From Dipetalonema caudispina (lineage: Eukaryota > Nematoda > Chromadorea > Rhabditida > Onchocercidae): DNA of 64,000 nucleotides. Below are positions 13,014-26,463 of this stretch, one piece after another; the first letter of the stretch is position 1, and each line of letters begins with the position of its first letter. The translations under genes and the position numbers were made by a program. The notes beneath the pieces are model-generated. The model was not told the DNA's origin. It did no database searches and worked only from the letters and a program-made list of their open reading frames with translations. The stretch is taken from contig JABVXV010000103.1 in assembly GCA_013365325.1 (NCBI GenBank), positions 1-64,000 of the forward strand, read 5' to 3'.

Positions 13014-13676
13014 AAAAAAGAAAATTTGGTCAATTAGGGCAAAAATGAGGAAGTCAACATTTAAAATAAAATGCATGGACGATACATGAACGAATATTAA
13101 ATAAGTCTAACTTACAACACGGAAAATTAGTCGCATTCATTTGTTCTCTCATATGCTTCGATAGAAATTTTGAAGAAAATATGAAATCTTCTCTTTGAAT
13201 ATTTTTCCTTACAAGCTTTTAAAGGCTTTGAAATTCTCCACAATAAAAAATGCCAGTAAGCGGTATTGTCCTGAATGTGGCAGTAGTTCTGCAGTTTGAA
13301 ATTTTCCGTATGAAGTTCAATAATTATTTCTTTGAAAAATTTGCTATTGCTGTTAAAATATTTAAGAATCTCTTTCAAGTTGTTAAACATAGTGATAAAT
13401 CAAACCTAAGAAAAATTCCATTCTTCAGCTTTGAAACTTCAAAAATAACTTTGTTTTCAACTCAATCTTTGCTATTCTTTTAATTAGCTGAAATTTTATT
13501 TAAAGATTTCACGGAGACATTTGGTTGGGTTTGGTCTATATAATGATGATAAAAACAAAAATTTTGCAATTTTTTGTTCCGGCATCTGTTGTAGATTCAG
13601 ATACCATTCAGTGGCTACCTTTGAGAACGATGCGATGCGATGAGATTCAGTATCGACCGTTTCCGACTGTCCTACA

Positions 13677-13700
13677 AATGTGATAAGGAATGTGATAAGG
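13677..13700. repeat. 12-bp tandem duplication
   Basis: Two exact copies of AATGTGATAAGG lie side by side. A short GATGC/GATGA run lies just upstream at 13629-13643. The segment is slightly GC-richer than its surroundings. No gene was recognised around it. Confidence 0.85.
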
Positions 13701-14196
13701 AATTTTTAGGACCGTATCGGGAACGACTGATGTTGTGAGGGAGGTGAAATAAAGGATAGGAGTAAGAATGAAATTGTATTTTTGATTACGATGCTTCATA
13801 GAAGGTGATAAATCTGATAATTTCTGTTGACAGTCACTTTTGCATTTTTTTTATAATCGAACAAACCATAAAAAGCTAAAAGAGAATTATTTTTATGCAA
13901 GAATACCATTTTGCTACTTTCTTACTAATTATTTCGGGGCACTCTAATTCAAAAGCCAGGAGTCAAAAGGTTACTTATTGGAAATTGTTTCCGAGGTTTG
14001 CTACAGAGCAGTGTGATTATTCATAGTAGTTACCGATAAAAAGCAGAGTTGATAACAATAGTAGATTTTGGATGCACAGTGATACAGAAAGTGGACAAAG
14101 CTTCGAACTATGATATCGTTTTCGATATAATGGGACTGACAAATGCAGAATTTTTCCAGAATTTTTTCGTAAAATGTTGATGTCAACATTCTGCAT

Positions 14197-14424
14197 CTAT
14201 GACATTGTTTGCATTTTAAATTCTAAATTGAATTTATTAGTGACATATATCAGCGGACAGCTTAGTCCATGGATGTCCATTCTTTCTCTTTGCCGCTGAA
14301 CACATCCATCTTCTACCAATAATAAAATTGCCTTTTCAATTTTCACTAACAAAATATTAGCTGTAACCAATAATGCAATAACATGTGGCTCAGAAAGATT
14401 TGTGGATATATCAATCAATGACAT
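14197..14424 (-). CDS. Candidate ORF, 75 aa, unknown
   Basis: An ATG-initiated frame begins MSLIDISTNLSEP, with a hydrophobic-acidic stretch in the first half and a charged block (VQRQRERMDIHG) after residue 40. It could be a small protein or the first exon of a minus-strand gene. No homology is recognised and no splice partner was proved. Dozens of frames this long are expected by chance at this composition, so support is weak. Confidence 0.2.
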   Translation of the reverse strand: MSLIDISTNLSEPHVIALLVTANILLVKIEKAILLLVEDGCVQRQRERMDIHGLSCPLIYVTNKFNLEFKMQTMS

Positions 14425-17400
14425 CGTAACTATTTTCTCTTCACCGACTAAACATTATTTTTATTTAAAAGTAAAACCGCATATTTTACAGACTAAAAAT
14501 TTCAGGATAGGTACCAATCAAATTTTACTAAGTGATTGATCTATATCAATTCAAATATAAGTTAACCGATTAAAATTCGTGAATGCTTTGGTAAATTTTT
14601 TAACCTAAAAATATTTTAATTGAAGCTTTGTTTGTGTATCTCTATTTTCTTGTTATTCAAATTCATATCATTCCGTTCTTAGCAATAAAAGAGACGTGGT
14701 CTGGTCAGGGGGAAACTATGAATTGTAAATGCAAATGATTGATTTGTAGGACTGTATCGTCTGCAGCGACTGGCAGACTATTCGTAATTGAACTCCACGT
14801 TTTTTCAGGAAATTCGGTTAATTAATCGGAGAACTATGAATGTTAAGCTATCACATGAAATAGAAATAAATTAGATATCTCTTCGAATTGAAATGCAACA
14901 CTGTCGTGACTATTTGTAATGCTGGAAATTGAGAAATATTCAATTTACGAAAAATAGTTTTATTTTATTTAGAATTTTTTATTGTTTGTACCAGCGACAT
15001 CTTTATGTATTCACGAGGCACTTATATTTCGCAAAATCATTACAATTTTCAAACGGATTTCAGGCCTACTTTCATAGCTTGCTTGAGAGATTTGAAAAGG
15101 TAGACGCAATTCTGTACAAATGAATTGAAGTCATTTCATCGCGAAATTTCTTTCTAATAACTTTTACTATGAAAAAAAAAAATGAATTTTGCAAGATATG
15201 AAGTGCAAGAGTGAATGAATCAGTGTACAGGGCATAGTCAAAGAAAAGAAAACAAAATTTGCAGCTCTTTTTAATTAAAATTTAAACTGTTGGGAAAAAA
15301 TTAAAATTGATCCCAGGGAATAATTTTTAAAATATGCAACTGTGGAAAATCGATGCTTCTAAAAAATTGAACTGCGATTAAAAGAATAAACTTAAAGTAG
15401 CGAGAAATAAAAACTCTTATTGATCGAAAGTACGACATCATGCAGAGTTAGCATATTCTGTCAAGTAATAGCCATTTTGATTGCTATATATATCATTTTC
15501 TGATTACTACTAATTAATAATAAAACCTGATAGATGCTGCAATGAATGTTTATATTTCATTCTCCAATGAATTACAAATTAGTAAAACTTCTGAAACCGA
15601 CCGATTACTCAAAGAAGCATAAAATATCGAATTATCAGCGTCATAAACAAATATTCAGTATCCAATTCTCAAAAGAGCCATTTTTTCTGCTAGACTTGAT
15701 AAACATTGATTGTTGCACCCTTTTTAACAATAAAGGTCCCAGTTGTTGAAAAATTGTTCTAAAAGAATTAAATTTTGGCCACAACATTCATCTATTGATT
15801 TTTATTTATGCCTATTAATTTCATCTTTAAATAAGTATAACCTAATTAGATTAGTTTAGCAGTTTTTGATTATCACAAAAAATTGCAACAGCTAAAAAGT
15901 TTTCATTGAAAATTCTTCGTTACACATAATAATCACATGCTTACGGTATAGCATTATGAACGAAATAAAACAACTATTCAGAAAATAAGCTCTAGTTCAG
16001 TATTTACAAATTGATCCGAAATAAATTGATCCATGATGATTCATAGAAGAAAAAGACTGAAGTAAAAGAGAACTGCACCTCTGCCGTTTTTCAATCTCTC
16101 ATGCAAATTTTATGCTATTATATTAGAAATTACAATATTTGAAAAAAGCCTTCCGGATAACATTTGTGTGCTCAAAAACTGTAACGAATTGTGATGGAAT
16201 TTTGCGCCATATCAAAATCATTTAAGAATCGATTCATTTCATTGTCAAATATACATCAAACATATCCTAACGTATTTTATCCGAAGGATGAATATTTATG
16301 CAAAGCAAAAATGAAACGAAGAAATACAAGACTTAGCACAATGATCAGCAACAAAATTTGCATACGTGAAGTATATGATCAGCGTACGGCATACTGTCTT
16401 GAATTGCTCTTGGTTCTGGAACGAAAAGAAAGCAATCGGCTATAATTGCATGGATAAAATTTAGTAAATTCAATTTTTCATATAGTTGGAAAAAAGACAG
16501 CAACGGAAACTGCCCTTCTTAATAAAATTTCGAAAAATGTTAGATTCAATGCATAATGATTGTGAAGGGACGTTCCTAATAGCTGTAATGATTGTAATTT
16601 TTATTCTTCCAAAATCTGGCAAGTAAATTGAAGTCGTTACCACTTTTGTAATTTCATGATCAACTGCAATATAAACTGCAAACAATCTGATTGTTTCCGA
16701 AAAGCAGCCATGGTTAGACATCAATTTCAAAATGAAGATGCAAAATCCAGACTCATTGAGTTGAATGAACAGTAATTCAAATCAGTCTAAAATCATCCTG
16801 ATCAAGAAATGATTGCCTCTTATGAAATTCATTTCCAAAAAAGGAATCAGCAAACGTGGTCAATCTAAGTTGCATCAAAGAATGATTAAAGAACGAAAAA
16901 TAGGATAGAAATTCGAAATTTACAAAAGATACTTGTATTCTAATAACAATTATGTTAGTGATAAGTGATAAAATTTACTTTACGGGACTAAACTTTAGAA
17001 AAGAATGGAGTTGTTTTAATAGTAAACGAAGAATAGACTATGCTCAAAAATCGACTGTAATACATATTTTGGAATGGTAATTTAATACATTACAGATATT
17101 TGATTAAAGTCTTTTCCTTATTTTTTGCCAGTTTTCTGCTTGGGCTGTTTTGAAAAAATGTTTTCAAAATACAGGTAAAATTTTGTAATTTGTACTTACC
17201 TCATGATTTAATGCATAGTTTATGCATCTGAGTAACATAAATTACAATTGAAAACGGTCGAGAAATTATTGAAACTTGACGATATGGCAAATTTAAAAAA
17301 AAATAATAATAAGACTTCAGAATATTTCCGGTAATGATCAACTTCCTTTTGAAATAGTAAGGCTATAAAAAATTCGAAATATTAGTGCTGCTAATCAATC

Positions 17401-17621
17401 TATTTGATAATAGTGAAATCAGTCTTATAAAAAGATTAAAAATATACTGGAGATGTATTGAGTTCATTCTCAACATGTTATTAGCTTAGCTATCAAACGA
17501 TCGGGCAGAGTGAACCAACGATTATCTCAATTAGTTATGAGTGGAGCAACTTATCTCTTTCATAATGTGCTTCTTTTTCTTCTTCTGCACAGTATTAACG
17601 TTCAGTACTTTCAAAGCTTAC

Positions 17622-17712
17622 CTTCAGTTCTCAAGGTTACATGTATAAAAGATGATACAGAAGGACAACAAAATTGTTGGTCATCTGATATATTTCTTAT
17701 CGCTAGCACCAT
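17622..17712 (-). CDS. Candidate first coding exon
   Basis: An ATG at 17712 in a good context opens 30 codons (starting MVLAIRNISDD, with an FCCPSVSSF block) and ends one base into a codon at a strong GTAAGC donor. An acceptor at 17363 (plus-strand numbering) starts a downstream frame in matching phase that reads LLFQKEVDHYRKYSE. No complete gene could be built and the product is unknown. Confidence 0.3.
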
Positions 17713-20700
17713 CGTTCTTTTCGATCTTTCTCATCTTGAACCTTGAACTATAAGTCAAATGAGCAGGTAAACTGAAATAATTACACAGTGGCCAGCAATA
17801 GAAATTTTTGAACGTTTGAACAGTTCTTTGTTTAAAGGGAAATGTTATTAGCGCCTGTTGATGATCAATTTACAGAAGATCAGCTGATGCAACATATTCT
17901 AAACTGATATCAGTAATTTCTCTTCATTTGCCTTTCCGCCCATAGTATTATCAGCATTGTGTACATATACAAAACTGTCCACTTTAAAATTTACTTTTAT
18001 AAGGCTCAAATGTTTACCTTAAAACTCAATTTTAAAAAGACCAAAACGCAAATGTTATGCAACTTAAAAAGAATGTCACAGAACTACGCTATGGTATACT
18101 AACAAACGGCTTATTTTGTTAGAAAAGTCACCTACAAATCAAAAATTTAATAATTATCCATTCAAGCGCCGCATGCTAAGTTTCGACAAAAGCGTATCAC
18201 ATCTGATCTCGTAATTCGTATTGCTGTTTCTATCTCTATGCTAATGTATTCTAAAGTATTCTGTTTCCTCTATTTTCGATTGGTGGCACCAATGCTTCTA
18301 TTTTTGTTTATTTATAAACGTGAAGTAGTAAAATTAGCTATGAATTGTTTCAAATAATGCATAAATAACTCAAAGAGGAAACTAAAAAACGAGTTAAAAA
18401 GGTTAGCTTTTTCTACTGAAATAAATTTAAATTTAACTGTACACATTTTAAAAAACATTCCTAACTTATACATTCGTATCATTGTTAAACACCTGATGCA
18501 AACCTTTTTTGTGATGTGTCCCGTACTATTATAAAACTTTCTCCACATTAATATAAATCAGTCTCAAGTCGCAAAAATTACCATTCTTACAAAATGTTCA
18601 TGACAGTGATTTGAAGTCGATTTAAGTTTACAAGAAATGCATTGCGCTGCTACTAAGTTATGATAACTAATTTAAGTGTAAATATATAATTGAAAACTTT
18701 AATAATCAACTTGATAATTCAGTAAAATCGATCAACTCCTGACTTTTTAACAGCTGGAATTCATGACATATTTAAACAAGATTCATTTATAGTAAAGCTA
18801 AAATGTCGGAGATAACAAAAGTGAGCACCTGGAAGATCAAAGCGGTATCTTTTACGTAAATTTCTTCTCAGCTGGAAGTTCAATTGATCACTTTGACATC
18901 CCGCCTAAAAAATACTTTTGTAACCTCTTGCTGAGCATCGATAATATACCTTTGATTAGTAATGGGCTAAACATATTCATACATTTTCACATTTGGAAAG
19001 ATATTAAGCTCTGTAGAAGATAGATGGCAATAAATGATCTGAGATCTGATAGTGTTAAACTTTCAGAAATAGATGATAAATTCAAAATTGGTAAAAAGTG
19101 AAATGAATAAAATTGCTGATTTCATAACAACTGAAAATGAAATTTAATGACAAATCGAAACAAAAAAAAAAAATTACCTTGCCTTATGTATATGGCTATG
19201 ATAAATTGGCATATAAATGAAAAGTTTATATTTAAAAATATATTTAATCTCATAAGCTTAATGTTTAATTTAAGCTATTTAAATTTTTATGCGTATCAAC
19301 ATTATGAATCACTTTGTGCTACTAATTATAATATAAAATTCATTTCTATTTACCGTAAAAGTTTACATCTGTTGATGTGACATAGTTCAACAACATAACA
19401 ATTGGTTCATTACTAATGAATAACTACTCATAAATAATATAATTTGAATATCTAAATCTGCGGTAATTACTCAATAGGCGAATTACAGTATCTGGCAAAG
19501 CAGGAAGCCCATCCACCTGGTGTTTAATGAAAAGTAGTTCTAGTCTCATGAGTAGTTGAAGTATTTACGGCCTTCTTTGTTATCATACAGTAGTACTAAT
19601 CCTTCAATCGTCTTTCTACTACTCTTAGAAACACACTGCTTAACGACTTAAGATATATTATGAGAGAAGATTGCCAGTTAGAATCGTTAATTTACATACT
19701 TTTAGTGGTGTGCTATTTTCTATTCCACAAATAGGTAATCAGATAGTTTTACATAATTCATTTCAAGCATTTAATCGTTTCATAAAAAGTCGGTCAACTT
19801 TAAAGGTTTCTTTAACTTTAACTAAACTAATCACTAGTTTGCAAATCAAATATTTGGTCCGTAAAGATATTAATCCTAGGATAAATGAGAGAAAACTAAA
19901 AGTGTCGAAGGATGGAGAATTTTAAAATTTCGGAAATCCGAAATTCTACCCCGAAAGCACAATGTCATATTCTTGATTCTATTGTTACTTTATCTATCGG
20001 TCATAACTTACCAAATATTTTCAATTTTATGAAAAAGTTGTGGAAAAGTCTTACTCAACATAGCATAGTCCAACCACATTTCAAGGATAGTATAGTCATA
20101 CAATACTGATAATTAAGAATGGTTATTCTTCCAGAATATGTTTTTCGAATAGTGATAAGAAAATTTTAACTCTAAGAAATTGTAGATGTCATTTCGCTTT
20201 AATTCAATGAATGATATAGCACAGATGCATTTCGGTTTTAAGATACAAAACCATGTATCTGAAAATGATTTTGTATCAGTAAACCGGAATCAATCCGTGA
20301 CAAATTCACTACCGAACAAAAAGCGGAACTTCCTGAGACTCATTACTTGCTACTAGCGTAGGTATGCTAAAAAGTAGCCTAACAACAATCACCTGAAGTA
20401 AAAAAACCAGCAATGTCCGACCATCCATTTTTATCTATTCTAGATTTAATTAGAATTTATCTTTTTCTTTTCATCAACCTACAGTATGTACTTCGATTTA
20501 CGAACACCGATCGTTGATTATTATTCCTGCTTAGATAATAATTGCCTAGGCTAAACAGCCAGGCCACATGAATGTTTAAGAGATGGATCACTTAAGATTC
20601 TTCAAACTTCACTTTTTTTTTTTAACTCTAATAAGTAATATTATGAGCTTCGTCGAAATTACTGCATAGCAAATGTAGTATCCGAACATTAATTAGGATG

Positions 20701-22473
20701 GAGGTGGAGTTCCTCTGTATTTTTTGAGGAATACGGTATTTCGTTATTGTACAGTCCATATTTCTCAGTTATTTATGCTTACTTGTTACTTATTTATGTT
20801 ATCAGCATTATTAAATGTTTTAGAACTTTGCGTAGTTCTATTCAAATAATACTGTAAACTTTGAAAAGGAAGTGAGAAAATTGTTGAAATTTATGAGTTT
20901 GAAGTGCAGTAGGGAAATGCAAAATTTAGTATTATAAGACAGCTAGTTCATTAAATTGTAGCCTAAAAAATCGCTCAGATTTCAAAATAATTGATCGTAG
21001 TATTCCGATCAGCTGTTTAATCAAACCTTTAAAACACGTATAATTTATCCTATCAGGTTATTTTGAATAAAATCTAAGCTTTTGCTAGTTAGGTTCGATT
21101 TTTTTTGTGGATGTGTAAATTCGTTTATTTGATAAACTATTACATTGTCAAATATTTCCAGGAAAAATTCTCGTTTCTCCGCAAAACTCTTAGTGAGTTT
21201 GAAAAAAATTTTGCGTAATTTTGCTTACTTAAAACTTTAAAAGGAGCTATAACATTTTTTAAAATAATTATTGTTCTTGTAATTTAGTAGAAAGCCTTAC
21301 TTCTTCTTTCTTATTCATTCGTTGAATTTTTAAAGGGTTAGCTTGACCTTAATAGCTTTCGCCTAAATCTTCATATTCTCAGGACTGATTATAAATAAGT
21401 TTGTGTGGTTTAATCAAATAGCTTCATAGTTGATCATGAAGATATTAAATTGAAAATGCTTTAGTCCATTTCATTCATAGAATGTACAGAATCCAAAATT
21501 AAGTCATGTATACAGAAATTTTTTGCAGTGCAATAAAAATAACAAATCGGAATTAAAAATCAATCACTACTCTGTAAATTGTTCTCAGATTTAAATTTTC
21601 AAAAATAAGTTAGCAGGATTTTATGAGCAAAAAGTACGCATTTATGTCAATTTTACTAATAATGAGGTTTATAGCTTTATAAAAATAACTCTTCTGCTTT
21701 GCTCACAGCTTTCTAATCATTTCTTAATTTAAATTCAATATTATTACATATTCAAATTCTCATTTCTTTCAAAAGATGCCTGGATAGAGTGAGGATAATT
21801 CAACCACGATACAAATATTTTAACATATGTTTTTCTTTCCCTTTTGCAATCACATTTAACTGAGCTTTCCGCACGATTTTATCAATTTTTTCTACTTTTG
21901 ACTTTTTAAAAATAACTATTTTTTCAATTCGTTTAAATGTGAAAACCAACAAAATAAATTACTAAAGAGTAAACTTACACCATACTTAGTAGTACTGCTT
22001 TACTGAATTATCATAAGGACTTTTTGATAAGTTGAGTTTGTTGAGTGCTGTTTGCTAATAGCTAACCTGTTCAAAAACTTTCTATAAGTTGCTAATAACC
22101 AATGGTAATTTCTATTTCCGAAATGAATGTAATATATCCTTATCATAGATCAAATCATTTTAAATAAAGTGGGAACTTTTGAAAGTTATTGAAATTACAG
22201 AAATGTTTGGAAGCAAATTTCTAAAATTAATTGTCGAAATTGATTTCAGTTTCGATAACGTTTACATTAATTTTGCTAATGATACAGCCTCAATTGCAAT
22301 TGTTGGACGGAGCGAAAAATTTTTAATTATGCTCTAATAAACAGGAAATAACTAGCTGATAACAAGATCAACGATTAAAAATTCAGGAAAAATTACTCTT
22401 CGTTCAAGTACTACTATCTATGATCACTTTATCACCTTCTTATCCTTATTCTCTTCTTTGTTTTCTACTTTGA
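17713..22473. other. Intergenic, no supported gene
   Basis: AT-rich sequence. Overlapping plus-strand frames at 19.7-20.1 kb are within chance expectation. I see no exon chain, RNA gene or repeat family here. Confidence 0.5.
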
Positions 22474-25400
22474 TTATTCTGTTGACTGATCACTTAATTC
22501 CGTCCTTGTACTGATTGGTCTCATATTTTGTTTTATCGCTGACTTAGTGATGCTGTTCATACTTGTCAAAGTATCTTCGATATTACTACTTTCTCGTCCG
22601 GAAGAATTCGTCAAACTTTTTTGGCTTGACATTGATTTGGATTGAATAATTTTGGAAGGTTTCAAAAGTTTCATCATCATTGCATCACTTTTACTTCCTG
22701 TTAATAAGCTCGATGTTACTTGACGAATACTTCTCTGACTTCGACGATGTGGTGATGATTGTGTTTTATCCACTTCAAGAATCCGTGAAATTTTATCAGA
22801 TACTTTTGAAGATAATGTCGGGGATTTACGACTTATCGGAGAGAACCGCGATAGTGACGGAACTGATTTCCTTTGCTGACATAACGTTTCAGCTATTCCA
22901 CTATTTGGAGTTTTTACAACGCTTGGCTGTGTTTTCTCGGTCATCATTTGGCTCTTCTGATCTCTAATACTATCCTGCGTCAAATTAACATATTCACCGC
23001 TCCTATCTTTTCTTTCTATTTCACTTGTTTTTAAAATTTTGGCACGAGTGTTAAAATCTGCAATTCAATCTATTAAATCCAAATTTTTTGAATAATTTTT
23101 AAAAACACCTAAATTTTAAAGAATTATCTAAAGTGAAGAAAATTTTGATAAAGAAGATGATCTGTTAAAGGCAATATTCATTCTTCAAACATTTCGTCAT
23201 CAAATTGCTTAAAACTTTTTGATGAATGGCTCAAATTCATTAAATAATTTCTTTCTAATATTTCAGAAAGAATTTCTTTCCTAAATTTCTTTTAGCAAGT
23301 TTATTTATCTAATCTAAGTACTATACGCAACTTACCTTTTTGTTTTTTTGGCGACTTCCTGTCCTAAAAAATTTTTGAACAATTAAAAATTTTAATAAAC
23401 TTTCTCAGGAAACGGATAATATCAAACTTTCTTGGAAAATTTTTATACAACTGGCAAGAACTATTACATTCAACCTTTCTTGAGTTACTTTAATAATTAG
23501 TTCTAACATATTTCTTCCTTGTGTGATACACTCAAACTACTAATGTGTAGTTACATAATATGTGACAATTGCGCCACACAGCATTATTTATATTTATATC
23601 TTAGAGAGGTGAGAAATCGATTTGCAAATAAATGACAAGTCAAAGTGCAATGAATCTAAATGAAATTAATTCTGAAACTTTATAACAACAAGAAGGATTT
23701 TAGTTAGGATTCTAATAAGACTAATCTATCCATTATTGGACGAGACAAAATGAAACAGAACGACAGCAGAAGGATTTACAAATGATTTACCTGTATTATT
23801 CCACTTGCGTTTTTCGTCTTTTCTGTGGTAGTTTGTCCAGTTTTGTTTAATTGTTCAACTAATTTCTGAAACATTGCCACCTTTTAACTCATCAAATTAA
23901 GGCAGTAATTGAGTTGAAAAAAATAACACAACGTAGTCTTCTGTAATAATTTAACAACTTATTACATGCCAACATTACTGTAATTGATCAAATCATAAAC
24001 AGTATCTGACTTTGATTTGATTGTAATAATCCTGTCGGTATGATTTTACAGTATTATTACTACAGCTAGTAAAGTTAGAATTATGTGTAAAGTTGTGGTT
24101 TGAGGAATTTCATCGTTCGATATTTTACTTTAATTTCATTCTGATAAGATTTATCCGATCAATAAGCTATTATTGAGCATTTAGTTGTAAATAATTCAGG
24201 CATTTTATAGACAAATAAAATGATATTGTTTGGTTAAAATAATGCATTTCGCGATTTTTCGACAGCATTTGAAAGCAATTTTTGAGATTAAAATTTACCG
24301 TAAATTTTGAGTCAAATTGTTTTTTCTCTGGCTGATTTATAACAACTTTCATTTTGTCAAGCACTGTTCGATGTTTGTTAATTTCTTCTATCGTTTTATC
24401 AACACTTTGTTCTTTTCTCATTTTTTTATATTTTGATATTGCTTCCTTGAAAATTCATATAATTTTGATCATTTCATTTTAACTAACCTAATGTATCAAA
24501 TTCTCTCGATAAAAACAGAGGAGTAGTAATAATTGCAATGCGGAAGAAAAACGAAAAAATTCGAATTTTTCCTAACATAGATTCAACTGGAATGAACGAT
24601 CGCTACAACCATAACTGACAAGTAATAATTAACCTCAATTGATGACGCTTCAACAGGTTCAAAGGTTGCTGGTCCATTTTCATAGTATTTCTTAACAACA
24701 AAAGCATCCCGTACAAATCTACGTACAGTTTCCTCATATTCTTTGCGTTGATGATTGACCTGAATAATAAATCATTGAATAAGAATATTTCAATAAAAGA
24801 TTTGTCTGTTTCACTTTAAATACATAGGAATACCTGGCGAGTAATATAATCAACATTATCTGTAACGACTTTCAGTTGTATTCCCAAACTGATCAAATTA
24901 GTAATGATGAAGAATATCAGTGTGCCGAATAGTGAATAAATAGCCACGTCGTATACCCTCTGCAACTGATGCAAAAACTCTTTCTCCGATCGATAATTGA
25001 TTTCTGTAACATTTGCTTTCAACATATCGGAAGAAATGAGAGTGACAAGCAATTCATTTATTTTTACTATTACTGCCCTTCTTTTCTTTCATAAATACTA
25101 AAAGATATTTATATATTATTATAAAATGATAACTGAAATAGGAAATGAGCAATTTGGGAATGGCCAAAACCCTGCAACTTCGAATGCCTAACATTTGGGT
25201 AAGGAATGAAAGAGAAGAGCAGGACAGTAGTTCAAGTTGGGCAAGTATATTTACTAAAATTTAGAGCGATAAGCTCCTAAACTCAGTGGAAACTCTTCCA
25301 TATCAAAAAAAAAATCTTAGTACCTTTATCAGTCGGATTTTTTCATGTCTTAAAGACAGTAATATTTGGACTGAATTAATAGAAGGTAGAGAGCGAAAGA

Positions 25401-26341
25401 CGGATAAATATAAAGACTTTTTCAGGAATTCCTTAAAAAATGTGATGTAGATACCGTTCTCAAGATGAATTGCAACTGTGATAATTGTAATGATCAAAGC
25501 AGCATTTGCGATTATCAAATATACAACTATCAAAGGTGAGGTACACCACTTCTCGCAGCATTCTTCTGAAAAGTTTCTTTAAAGAGAAGTTTCGATTCTG
25601 TTCGATATCTCGAAAGTTAACCAATTTCAACGAACTTTTGGAAAGGAATCTCATTGATATGATGAGATAGACCAATAAACAATGAAATAATGAAAAAAAT
25701 TTCCAGAAATTTATGAATAAAATGTCATGCAAATTTACAATTTTCGAGTAAAGGAATGGATCAGCTCTGCTTGACTTGGCTTGTTGCTGTGATAGATAAG
25801 ATACAAGCAGATTAGTAATTGCAAAAGTTGAGGTTTACCTCTGATATCTTGAAAAATCTTTGTTATCAAGCGCAGTGTCAATAGGAATTTTCAAAGACCT
25901 AATGGAATTCGAAAAAAAATTGATTTCATGTGGAAAAAATAACAACAAAAATAAAGCGAAAACAAAATTTTCACTTCGATTATATTTTCCAACAGAATGA
26001 CATAGCGGTCTGTGTGATTAAATAGAGCCTATGATGTTTACAAATTAATTGTCACTAATAAAAATTGGCAGGCTGGTAAGTAAGAAAAGTAGATCAATTA
26101 GGCCAATATTGAAATTGAACAAAACACCTAAAAAGTACCTCATTAAATTAAGCAATTATGCACTTAATATGCATTTTAGCAATGCAAACGAGTGAAAATT
26201 CGATTTCAAATAAGAGTACTATATCTCAAATTAAAATACTAAGTTAGACCACAGATTTCCCAGTATCAAGGCAGATCTGTGGTTTAAGGCTGGCAACAGT
26301 TAATGAGATTCGGCAATTCCCTTATATATCTCTTACCTCAT
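22474..26341 (-). CDS. Two-pass membrane protein with long Ser/Lys-rich tail (orphan, 477 aa)
   Basis: Ten exons: 26337-26401 (coding from ATG 26341), 25839-25898, 25739-25786, 25455-25576, 24834-25072, 24634-24759, 24299-24445, 23791-23865, 23336-23363, 22474-23057. Phases match throughout, totalling 1434 nt including stop. Residues 51-75 (core YLIIANAALIITIITVAI) and 121-143 (core GTLIFFIITNLISLGI) are transmembrane helices. A 45-residue loop between them has an NVT glycosylation sequon. Just before the first helix is a Cys cluster (ECCEKWC). The tail after residue 145 is charged, possibly coiled-coil near 155-260, then disordered and rich in Ser, Thr and Lys. Exons 4 and 7 use AAG-type acceptors; for exon 4 a stronger CAG acceptor 11 nt downstream would break the frame. 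No family recognised; possibly nematode-specific. Confidence 0.75.
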
Positions 26342-26463
26342 TCTTCTCACCAAAAGCCGAATCCTTTTCTGTAATGTTTTTATTGGTCTCTATTTGTGTA
26401 ACTGAAATAAACTAATTAATTTCATCATAATATACTGATAGGTGTACCAGTTAGACATAAATT

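Noticed and set aside
17353..17368. Sixteen bases (minus: TATAGCCTTACTATTT) shared with the kinase exon 5 acceptor at 58 kb
   Set aside because: The similarity stops at once on both sides, so homology cannot be claimed.
19671..20109. Two overlapping plus frames of 84 and 65 codons
   Set aside because: Typical chance lengths; no GC rise, no splice partner, no motif.
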